From the NCBI GenBank assembly GCA_946479205.1, contig CAMLFJ010000278.1:1-5165 (forward strand): a stretch of DNA of 5,165 bases, in the 5' to 3' direction. The position numbers were made by a program, and so were the translations under genes. The DNA is from an uncultured bacterium (GTDB lineage: Bacteria; Methylomirabilota; Methylomirabilia; Rokubacteriales; CSP1-6). Numbering within the stretch: position 1 is the first letter of the stretch; each line of letters opens with the position of its first letter. Under the pieces are notes generated by a model. The model did no database searches. It was not told the origin of the DNA and worked only from the letters and a program-made list of their open reading frames with translations. Positions 1 to 5,165 of this stretch are shown here, in pieces.

Positions 1-1
1 C

Positions 2-703
2 TCGATGCCCTGGCCCGAGACCGCGCCCAACCGGCTCATCCGTGCCCTCGGCCGGCTGCTGGAGGCCGAGCGCCCGCTGCGGATCCTCCCCGAGGTCCAG
101 GAGTACTTCGCCAAGCTCGGCTCGGTGCTGCCGGGCGAGGCGGGGCGGGGCTACGACGATCTCGAGCGCTCGCTGCGCGATGATGGCTTCCGCCGGGCCT
201 TCCTGGCCAAGCGCCTGCACGCCGCGATGCTGCGGACGACCTTCGCGGTCACCATGCTCAAAGGGAGCGAGAAGCGCAACGTGATCCCGCCGGAAGCGAT
301 CGCCGACATCGACTGCCGCATGCTGCACGGGGACGACCCCGAGGAGATCGTGCGCTGGGTGCGCGGCGTGATCGCCGACGAGCGGGTCGAAGTGAGCCTC
401 TCCAACCCGCCCCCCAAGATCCCGAACGCCTCGCCTCCCGACACCCCGCTCTACAAGGCGCTCGGCCAGGCGCTCGCCCGGCGCGCCCCCGGGGTGGTGG
501 TGGCGCCCGACATCCTGGTGGGCTTCACCGACAACTGGGTGTTCCGGAACTGCGGACTGCACGGCTACGGGTTCAGCCCCTTCATCCTGGGCGACGACGA
601 GTGGCGGCGCGTGCACGGCAACGACGAGCGGATCTCGCTCGAGAACCTCCAGGAGGGCGCGCGCTGCCACACCGAGATGCTCCTGGACGTGGCGGCCGCG
701 TGA
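2..703 (+). CDS. M20-family metallopeptidase/amidohydrolase, C-terminal part (5' truncated by window edge)
   Basis: Zinc-dependent hydrolase of the M20 peptidase/carboxypeptidase/aminoacylase superfamily, which cleaves amide bonds in dipeptides or N-acyl amino acids, usually in the cytoplasm. The frame is open to the window edge. The first visible residues (Ser-Met-Pro after a probable Gly) fit the GHGS-x-P motif that opens the dimerisation (lid) domain, so the ATG at 5 is internal. The N-terminal half, with most zinc ligands, lies outside the window. Counting from the Met at 5, the lid domain spans about 1-125 and contains RTTFAVTML and NVIPPEAIADIDCRML, typical of the family. The catalytic domain then resumes with FTDNWVFRNCGLHGYGF (174-190) and VHGNDERI (203-210), whose His204 is the expected C-terminal metal ligand. 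The end is complete. Its TGA shares one base with the ATG of the next gene, so translation is probably coupled. The exact substrate cannot be told from this half; the family call is secure. Confidence 0.93.
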   Translation, partial: SMPWPETAPNRLIRALGRLLEAERPLRILPEVQEYFAKLGSVLPGEAGRGYDDLERSLRDDGFRRAFLAKRLHAAMLRTTFAVTMLKGSEKRNVIPPEAIADIDCRMLHGDDPEEIVRWVRGVIADERVEVSLSNPPPKIPNASPPDTPLYKALGQALARRAPGVVVAPDILVGFTDNWVFRNCGLHGYGFSPFILGDDEWRRVHGNDERISLENLQEGARCHTEMLLDVAAA

Positions 704-1188
704 TGGCGGGCCGGGCGCTCGTGATCCGGCGGGGTACCGAGCGGGACGTGCCCACCATCCTGAAGCTGATCCGCGGCCTCGCCGAGTACGAGCGGCTCGC
801 GCACGAGATGGAAGCCACCCCCGCGCGGGTCCGCGCCCACGGGTTCGGGCGCCGCCGCTACTTCGAGACGATCATCTGCCGGCGCGGCGGCAAGCCGGTG
901 GGGTTCGCGCTGTACTTCTTCACCTACTCCACGTTCCTCGCCCGGCCGACGCTCTATCTGGAGGACCTCTTCGTGCTCCCCGAGGATCGGGGGATCGGGG
1001 CCGGGAAGGCGCTGCTCCGGGCCCTCGCGCGCATCGCGGTCCGGCGCGGGTGCGGGCGCCTCGAGTGGGCGGTGCTCGACTGGAATCGGCCCGCGATCGG
1101 CTTCTACAAGCGGCTGGGGGCGAAGCTCCGCCGCCAGTGGATCCTCACGCGGCTCACCGGGGCCCCGTTGCGCCGGCTGGCGCGCTGA
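703..1188 (+). CDS. GNAT-family N-acetyltransferase, spermidine/spermine (SSAT)-like
   Basis: Cytoplasmic acetyl-CoA-dependent N-acetyltransferase of 161 residues, a usual length for a single GNAT domain. Visible in order are a short strand ALVIRRGTERDVPTIL (5-20); the helix LIRGLAEYERL (22-32); GFALYFFTYSTF (67-78); and LYLEDLFVLPEDRGIGAGKALL (84-105), which holds the acetyl-CoA pyrophosphate loop R96-G-I-G-A-G101. Next come EWAVLDWNRPAIGFYKRLGA (121-140), with Tyr135 at the usual general-acid position, and a C-terminal LTRLTGAPLRRLA. The YST, YLEDLFV, DWN-P and FYKRLGA blocks match the diamine/thialysine acetyltransferase subgroup, so a polyamine or amino-acid-like amine is the likely acceptor; that is inference. 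ATG 703 was chosen because it forms the TGATG overlap with the M20 stop and gives a normal N-terminus. The GTG at 700 is a close alternative. No clear Shine-Dalgarno is seen, which fits coupled translation. Confidence 0.9.
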   Translation: MAGRALVIRRGTERDVPTILKLIRGLAEYERLAHEMEATPARVRAHGFGRRRYFETIICRRGGKPVGFALYFFTYSTFLARPTLYLEDLFVLPEDRGIGAGKALLRALARIAVRRGCGRLEWAVLDWNRPAIGFYKRLGAKLRRQWILTRLTGAPLRRLAR

Positions 1189-1195
1189 GCCCGCG

Positions 1196-1705
1196 GTGAT
1201 CCGCCGCGCCCTCGCGCTCTCGCTCCTGGCGCTGCTGGTCGCGCCGGTGCCGGGGGACGCCCAATCCATCACGTGCCCGCCCGGCACCACGCGCGGCGGC
1301 ACCGAGAGCGAGGCCGGGAAGTTCCACTGGTGCGAGCAGACCTCGCCCGGCGGGCCGATCCGGCAGGGTCCGATGGTGGGCTTTCATCCCAACGGCCGCC
1401 GCAGCTTCGAGCTGAACTTCGTGGACGGCTCGCCGCGGGGCTCCGTCCGCGCCTGGTACGAGGGGGGCCAGCCGAGCATGACCGGCGAGACGCGTCCGGA
1501 CAACGGGACGCTCATCCTCTGGGACGAGCGCGGCCGGAGGCGGGCTCAGGTCGACGTGCGCGACCGGGTGGTCGCCACCCGGGCCTGGGACGAGGAAGGG
1601 CGCGAGGAGCGCTACCAGGAAGCGAAGCTCGTGAAGGCGATGCCGGCCAACCGCAACCTCGGGTTCCTCATGCAGCTCTGGGCGGTCGGGATCGGCATCC
1701 AGTAG
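1196..1705 (+). CDS. Exported MORN-variant (YwqK-like) repeat protein, function unknown
   Basis: Small protein of 169 residues that starts at GTG, 7 bases after the GNAT stop. Residues 1-22 form a Sec-type signal peptide: basic MIRR, a hydrophobic stretch ALALSLLALLVA, then a P/G turn and DAQ as a probable cleavage region. The mature part is therefore predicted periplasmic or secreted. Two cysteines (27 and 46) could form a disulfide. From about 58 to 137 there are repeated units of the MORN_2/YwqK kind: GPMVGFHPNGRRSFELNFVDG (58-78), GSVRAWYEGGQPSMTGE (82-98), then degenerate copies around ILWDERGRRRAQ and AWDEEGREE. Such repeats form beta-hairpin sheets and occur in proteins labelled antitoxin-like, mostly without biochemical support. 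No toxin gene is nearby, so I do not call it an antitoxin. GTG 1196 is preferred over later starts because only it includes the full signal peptide. No ribosome site is evident. The function is unknown. Confidence 0.8.
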   Translation: MIRRALALSLLALLVAPVPGDAQSITCPPGTTRGGTESEAGKFHWCEQTSPGGPIRQGPMVGFHPNGRRSFELNFVDGSPRGSVRAWYEGGQPSMTGETRPDNGTLILWDERGRRRAQVDVRDRVVATRAWDEEGREERYQEAKLVKAMPANRNLGFLMQLWAVGIGIQ

Positions 1706-1721
1706 CGCGTCACCTCACGCG
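1706..1721. other. Convergent gene junction with a small inverted repeat
   Basis: Only 9 bases separate the TAG of the plus-strand MORN-repeat gene (1703-1705) from the TGA of the minus-strand amidase (1715-1717). The junction can fold as a 5-bp stem, CGCGT (1706-1710) with ACGCG (1717-1721), and a 6-base loop. The right arm lies within the last codons of the amidase. No T-run follows on either side, so it does not look like a normal intrinsic terminator. A stem this short is expected fairly often by chance in GC-rich DNA, so the terminator reading is weak. Confidence 0.25.
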
Positions 1722-3145
1722 GCGACCACCGGCGGGATCCGGTCGGCCCAGGGCGCGGCGGCCTCGAACGCGGCGGCCGCCTGCAGGACCGCGGCCTCCT
1801 GGCGGCGGCGCCCGACGATCTGCAGGCCCACCGGCAGCCCGCTCTTCGTGAAGCCGCACGGCACCGAGATGACGGGCAGCGCGGTGACCGTGATGCCGTA
1901 GGTCAGGAAGAACCACTGGGTGTAGTTGTCGAGGGCCTTCCCGTTGATCTCGGTGGGGTAGCGCTGTTCCACCGGGAACGGGGGCATCGCCACGGTGGGC
2001 AGGATCAGCAGGTCGCGCGTCTCCATGAACGCGCGGACTCGGTGCCACAGGCCGGTGCGCAACTTCTCGCCGTTGCCGATCTGCTCGGGGGTGAGCGAGA
2101 GACCCTGCTTGATGTTCCACACGAGCCCGGCCTGCATCTCCGATTCCCAGCGCGCCAGCTTGTCGGCGTGGCGGGCGACCATGCCGAGCCCGCGGGTGGC
2201 CAGCACGATGTCGTTGACCTCCCCGAAGTCGGGGCTGGCCCGCTCGATCTTCGCGCCGAGGGAGCGGAACACCGCGGTGGCGCGCTCCGCGACCGCGGCC
2301 ACCTCGTGATCCACCGGGATCAGCCCGTTGAGGTCGGGCGTCCACGCGACCCGCCAGCCCTTGACGGAGGGCCGCTTCACCGCCGCGGTGAACCGGCGCG
2401 TGTCCACGTCGTAGGAGAGCGGGGCGCGGTCGTCGGGTCCCGCCATCGCGGCCAGCATGAGGGCGATGTCGCCCACCGTGCGGGCCATCGGGCCGGTCAC
2501 GCTGAGGGAATCCCAGCCCAGATCCGCCGGATAGACCGGGATGAGGCCGGGCGAGGTCCGGAAGCCGACCACGCCGCAGAACGCGGCGGGCGTCCGCAGG
2601 GAGCCGCCGAGGTCCGAGCCCTGGGCGAGCGGGCCCATGCCGGTGGCCAGCGCCACCGCGGCGCCGCCGCTCGAGCCGCCGCAGGTGAGCGCGGTGTTCC
2701 ACGGGTTGCGGGTGACGCCGAAGACCGCGTTGAAGGTGTTGCCGCCCGCGCCGAACTCGGGCGTGTTGGTCTTGCCGACCACGATCGCGCCGGCCCGCTT
2801 GAGCCGATCCACGTAGAGCGCGTCCTCCTCCGGCACGTGGTGCTCGAAGATCTTGGATCCCCACGTGGTGCGGATGCCCTTGGTCGGCGTCAGGTCCTTG
2901 ATCGAGACCGGAACCCCGTGCAGCGGCCCGAGGGTGGCGCCCTTGCGCGCGAGCGCGGCGGTGGCCTTCCGGGCCGCGGCCAGCGCCTGCTCCCGGGCGA
3001 GCGTGACGTAGGCGTTCACGCGCGGGTTCACCGCGTCGATGCGGGCGAAGACCGCCTGCATCACCTCGAGCGGGGACGCCTTGCGGGCGCGGTAGAGGCG
3101 CTGCAGCTCGGTGGCGGGCACGAAGCACAGGTCACGGTCGGACAC
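1715..3145 (-). CDS. Amidase, amidase-signature (AS) family
   Basis: Hydrolase of 476 residues, the usual length for AS enzymes, which release ammonia or an amine from amides through a Ser-cisSer-Lys triad. All three residues are present. Lys83 lies in GVPVSIKDL, cis-Ser158 in TCGGSSGGAAVA, and nucleophile Ser182 in GSDLGGSLRTPA. The spacing Lys+75 and Ser+24 is the same as in GatA-type enzymes. The N-terminal helix ELQRLYRARKASPLEVMQAVFARI (13-36) and LGPLHGVPV (72-80) also fit. There is no signal peptide, so it should act in the cytoplasm. GTG 3145 is the start: a GAGGAG ribosome site lies 7 bases upstream and the N-terminus matches the family. The gene follows the DppC-type permease by 24 bases, so the two are probably co-transcribed and the amidase may process an imported compound. 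GatA is unlikely because no gatB or gatC is beside it. The substrate is unknown. Confidence 0.93.
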   Translation of the reverse strand: MSDRDLCFVPATELQRLYRARKASPLEVMQAVFARIDAVNPRVNAYVTLAREQALAAARKATAALARKGATLGPLHGVPVSIKDLTPTKGIRTTWGSKIFEHHVPEEDALYVDRLKRAGAIVVGKTNTPEFGAGGNTFNAVFGVTRNPWNTALTCGGSSGGAAVALATGMGPLAQGSDLGGSLRTPAAFCGVVGFRTSPGLIPVYPADLGWDSLSVTGPMARTVGDIALMLAAMAGPDDRAPLSYDVDTRRFTAAVKRPSVKGWRVAWTPDLNGLIPVDHEVAAVAERATAVFRSLGAKIERASPDFGEVNDIVLATRGLGMVARHADKLARWESEMQAGLVWNIKQGLSLTPEQIGNGEKLRTGLWHRVRAFMETRDLLILPTVAMPPFPVEQRYPTEINGKALDNYTQWFFLTYGITVTALPVISVPCGFTKSGLPVGLQIVGRRRQEAAVLQAAAAFEAAAPWADRIPPVVAA

Positions 3146-3152
3146 GGGCGGT

Positions 3153-3158
3153 CTCCTC
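3153..3158 (-). promoter_or_regulatory. Shine-Dalgarno site for the amidase
   Basis: On the minus strand the sequence reads GAGGAG, then seven bases, then GTG (3145-3143). This is the clearest ribosome binding site in the window. It decides the GTG start of the amidase over internal alternatives. It lies in the 24-base gap after the permease stop, so the amidase can be translated independently of the gene before it. Confidence 0.75.
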
Positions 3159-3169
3159 GGCGGTGGGGG

Positions 3170-4120
3170 TTACGACAGGACTTTGCGGGGGTCGAGCGCG
3201 TCGCGGAGGCCGTCGCCGATGTAGTTGATGCTGAGCACGGTGAGGAAGATCGCGGTGCCCGGGAAGAGGGCCCAGTGCGGGGCGAAATCGAGGTTGTCCT
3301 TGGCGTCGAAGAGGATGCGCCCCCACGTCGGGATGTCGGGGGGGAAGCCCAGGCCCAGGAACGACAGCGACGACTCCGCGATGATCGCGGCGGCCACGTC
3401 GATCGTGCCGGCCACGATGACCGGGCCGACCGCGTTGGGCAGGATGTGGCGCACGACCTGCCGCACGGGCGGCGCCCCCAACCCGCGGGCCGCTTCCACG
3501 AACTCCTTCTCCCGGAGCGAGAGGAACTGGGCGCGCACGAGCCGGGCCACCGGCATCCAGCGCAGGCCGCCGATCACGAACACCATCAGCATGAACACGC
3601 CCATCTCCGGGCCGAGCACCTTCTTCAGCGAGTCGCGGAAGAGATACGCGAGGAGCAGGAGCAGGGGGAGCTGGGGCAGGGACAGGAAGAGGTCGGTGAG
3701 GCGCATCAGGGCGTGGTCGGTGGCGCCGCCCATCTGCCCGGCGACCGCGCCGATCAGGGTGCCCGCGATGATCGCGATGAGCATCGCGGCGACGCCGACC
3801 GCGAGCGAGATCCGGCCCCCGTAGAGCATGCGGGCCAGGAGATCCTGGCCGAGGTCGTCGGTGCCGAGCGGGTGCGCCCACGAGGGCGCCTTGAGCTTGG
3901 CCTTGAAGTCGATCTCGTTGATGGGGACCTTGTAGACGAAGGGCCCCACCAGCACCGCCACCACCATGACCAGCAGCACCACCATCCCGACGGTGGCGAG
4001 CCGGTGCTTGCGGAAGCGCCGCCAGGATTCGCTCCAGAGCGTCTCCACCCGGGGCCGCCGGGCGACCGGGACCGTCCTCCGGACCGTCTGGGACGCCACG
4101 CCGTTCGGAGGAGGAGTCAT
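3170..4120 (-). CDS. ABC transporter permease, DppC/OppC type (peptide/nickel family)
   Basis: Inner-membrane permease subunit of 316 residues, typical of DppC/OppC. It would pair with the DppB-type protein encoded just upstream to form the channel of a peptide, nickel or related importer. A basic cytoplasmic tail (1-40) leads into the first membrane helix (about 42-62), as in the OppC N-terminal domain. HPLGTDDLGQDLLARMLYGG (83-102) is the diagnostic block for this subunit. Further membrane segments lie near 104-128, 146-161, 175-192, 232-254 and 286-301. The EAA loop that contacts the ATPase is EFVEAARGLGAPPVRQVVRHILPN (206-229). AESSLSFLGLG (248-258) and GDGLRDALDP (302-311) are also family hallmarks. 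ATG 4120 lies 7 bases after the DppB-type stop; a weak AGG is the only ribosome-site candidate, so coupling is likely. The substrate cannot be read from a permease alone. Confidence 0.95.
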   Translation of the reverse strand: MTPPPNGVASQTVRRTVPVARRPRVETLWSESWRRFRKHRLATVGMVVLLVMVVAVLVGPFVYKVPINEIDFKAKLKAPSWAHPLGTDDLGQDLLARMLYGGRISLAVGVAAMLIAIIAGTLIGAVAGQMGGATDHALMRLTDLFLSLPQLPLLLLLAYLFRDSLKKVLGPEMGVFMLMVFVIGGLRWMPVARLVRAQFLSLREKEFVEAARGLGAPPVRQVVRHILPNAVGPVIVAGTIDVAAAIIAESSLSFLGLGFPPDIPTWGRILFDAKDNLDFAPHWALFPGTAIFLTVLSINYIGDGLRDALDPRKVLS

Positions 4121-4127
4121 CCTGAGC

Positions 4128-5087
4128 CTATCGGTATGAGATGCGCGGATCGAGCCAGCCGTAGAGCAGATCCGCGACCAGGTTGAAGAGCACGACGAGG
4201 CACGAGAACACGAAGGTGATCGCCATGATCACCGGGGTGTCGTTGGCGAGGATCGAGGTGATCAGGAGCGAGCCGATGCCGGGCACCCGGAAGATCTGCT
4301 CGGTGATCACCGCCCCCGTGAAGATGCCGGGGATCTGCAGCGCGACCAGGGTGACCACCGGGATCAGGGCGTTGCGCACCACGTGCTTGAGGATCGTGAC
4401 CCGCTCGGACAGCCCCTTGGCCCGCGCGGTGTTGATGTAGTCGAGCCGGACCACCTCCAGCACCGCCGAGCGCACGTAGCGCGTCATCGCCGCGCCCTGG
4501 GCCAGGCCCAGCACGGTCACCGGCATGATGACCTGGCGCACGTTCTCCCAGTACCAGCGCCAGCCCGAGCCGCTGATGTCCGAGCGATAGATGAAGGGCA
4601 GCCAGTCGAGGTAGATGCTGAAGAACAGGATGAAGAGGATGCCGGTGAAGAAGGTGGGCAGCGAGAAGCCGATGAACGCGAACGTGGTCGAGATCTGGTC
4701 GAAGAGCGAGTAGGGGCGGATCGCGGCGTAGACCCCGACCGGCAGGGCCACCAGGAGCCCGAGGAGCTGGGCCAGGCCGAGCACCCAGAGGGTGGTGGGC
4801 AGCCGCTGCAGGATCAGCGTGCCCACGTCCATGCGGCTCACGAAAGAGAAGCCCCAGTTGCCCCGCATCATGGACGTGAACCAGCGCGCGTAGCGCACCG
4901 GGATCGGGTCGTCGAGGCCGAACTGGGCGCGGAGGTTGGCGCGCACCTCCGGGGGGACGTTGGGGTTGGTGGCCAGCTCCTCGAACGGATCGCCGGGGGC
5001 CAGCGCCAGGACAGTGAACAGCACCAGGCTGATCCCCGCGAGCACGGGGATCAGGATCAGCACGCGCCGTAGCAGATACCTCGACAT
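4128..5087 (-). CDS. ABC transporter permease, DppB/OppB type (peptide/nickel family)
   Basis: Inner-membrane permease subunit of 319 residues, close to the usual DppB/OppB length. The first membrane helix (about 8-30) is followed by the conserved PGDP (31-34). A periplasmic loop comes next with LRAQFGLDDPIPVRYARW (52-69) and GNWGFSF (76-82). Further helices lie near 97-122, 134-159, 185-203, 240-262 and 286-308. The EAA loop for ATPase contact is DYINTARAKGLSERVTILKHVVRNALIPV (216-244). TEQIFRVPGIG (262-272) and the terminal YGWLDPRI (309-316) are typical of this subunit. The ATG at 5087 directly follows an in-frame TAG, so translation cannot start further upstream. Only a weak GAG precedes it. 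It heads the visible permease pair, with the DppC-type gene 7 bases downstream. A substrate-binding protein gene would usually lie upstream, beyond 5165. Confidence 0.95.
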   Translation of the reverse strand: MSRYLLRRVLILIPVLAGISLVLFTVLALAPGDPFEELATNPNVPPEVRANLRAQFGLDDPIPVRYARWFTSMMRGNWGFSFVSRMDVGTLILQRLPTTLWVLGLAQLLGLLVALPVGVYAAIRPYSLFDQISTTFAFIGFSLPTFFTGILFILFFSIYLDWLPFIYRSDISGSGWRWYWENVRQVIMPVTVLGLAQGAAMTRYVRSAVLEVVRLDYINTARAKGLSERVTILKHVVRNALIPVVTLVALQIPGIFTGAVITEQIFRVPGIGSLLITSILANDTPVIMAITFVFSCLVVLFNLVADLLYGWLDPRISYR

Positions 5088-5104
5088 CTACTCAGTGCCG
5101 CGGA

Positions 5105-5139
5105 CGGCGGGCGAGACCCTCATCGGGCCTCGCCCGCCG
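5105..5139 (-). promoter_or_regulatory. Long GC-rich stem-loop upstream of the permease operon (attenuator, mRNA stabiliser or terminator-like)
   Basis: CGGCGGGCGAG (5105-5115) is a perfect inverted repeat of CTCGCCCGCCG (5129-5139). Inside it, CCC (5117-5119) pairs with GGG (5125-5127) around a five-base loop. The one unmatched pair, 5116 with 5128, is A-C in a plus-strand RNA but a G-U wobble in a minus-strand RNA. The fold is thus a continuous 15-bp stem only when read in the direction of the permease genes. Its base ends 17 bases before the DppB-type ATG. No T-run follows on the minus strand, so it is not a classic intrinsic terminator. A stem-loop between a binding-protein gene and permease genes is a common way to lower downstream expression or protect upstream mRNA; applying that here is inference. 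Confidence 0.6.
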
Positions 5140-5165
5140 GTCGGCCTAGGCCTCTCTGTGCCAGT

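Noticed and set aside
133..150. Clustered G-runs that might form a G-quadruplex
   Set aside because: One of the four runs is only two bases long, and the stretch codes for an ordinary part of the M20 lid domain. G-runs are expected by chance at this base composition.
989..1005. G-rich stretch in the GNAT gene
   Set aside because: It has only three runs of three or more G, and it is explained by codons for the R-G-I-G-A-G acetyl-CoA loop.
565..1302. A 245-codon minus-strand frame across the GNAT gene
   Set aside because: It is low in recognisable motifs and rich in Arg, Pro, Glu and Ala. The plus-strand GNAT frame shows clear family blocks throughout.
1196..1705. Antitoxin of a toxin-antitoxin pair
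   Set aside because: The YwqK-like repeats invite that label, but the protein has a signal peptide and no toxin-like gene is beside it.
1710..3128. A 472-codon minus-strand frame overlapping the amidase in another phase
   Set aside because: The product is an Arg/Gly/Pro/Ala-rich shadow. The overlapping frame contains the intact Lys83-Ser158-Ser182 triad and a strong ribosome site.
2042..4186. A 714-codon open frame on the plus strand, opposite the amidase and DppC-type permease
   Set aside because: Its product is dominated by Arg, Gly, His, Glu, Ala and Asp with no domain-like pattern, the usual antisense shadow of GC-rich coding DNA. The minus-strand genes beneath it have complete family motifs and catalytic residues.
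4383..5072. A 229-codon plus-strand frame opposite the DppB-type permease
   Set aside because: It is a polar, His/Glu/Arg/Gln-rich shadow of a hydrophobic membrane-protein gene and has no family resemblance.
1..5165. CRISPR arrays, tRNA or rRNA genes, insertion sequences, phage or defence genes
   Set aside because: I saw no regularly spaced direct repeats, tRNA-like cloverleaf, transposase motifs or terminal inverted repeats. Nearly every base is accounted for by the six metabolic and transport genes.

Overview
This is a very GC-rich bacterial window (roughly 70% G+C by eye). It is densely coded, with six protein genes in two convergent clusters and almost no spare DNA. Overlapping and near-abutting genes, GTG starts and strong G/C third-position bias suggest a free-living soil or sediment bacterium, for example a high-GC proteobacterium or a Rokubacteria/NC10-type lineage. 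No marker gene here fixes the taxon, so that placement is inference.

Plus strand, 1-1705: the 3' part of an M20-family metallohydrolase (its start lies before the window) overlaps by one base a GNAT acetyltransferase of the spermidine/spermine acetyltransferase type. Seven bases later comes a small exported protein with MORN-variant (YwqK-like) repeats that starts at GTG. The tight packing suggests one transcript.

Minus strand, 5087 down to 1715: a DppB/OppB-type permease, a DppC/OppC-type permease and an amidase-signature hydrolase are spaced 7 and 24 bases apart. They look like the distal part of a peptide- or nickel-type ABC import operon. No substrate-binding protein or ATPase gene is visible. 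Because the amidase ends only 9 bases from the convergent plus-strand cluster, the ATPase genes cannot lie downstream; they must be upstream, beyond 5165, or elsewhere in the genome. The bases 5088-5165 hold a long GC-rich inverted repeat just before the DppB-type gene.

Working model (inference): the transporter brings in small peptides or other amide-bearing compounds, and the co-transcribed amidase hydrolyses them. The facing M20 hydrolase and GNAT enzyme act on related acyl-amine chemistry. These are familiar families. I found no convincing undescribed system; the most useful leads are the intergenic hairpin, the transporter-amidase operon without local ATPases, and the M20-GNAT-MORN gene trio.
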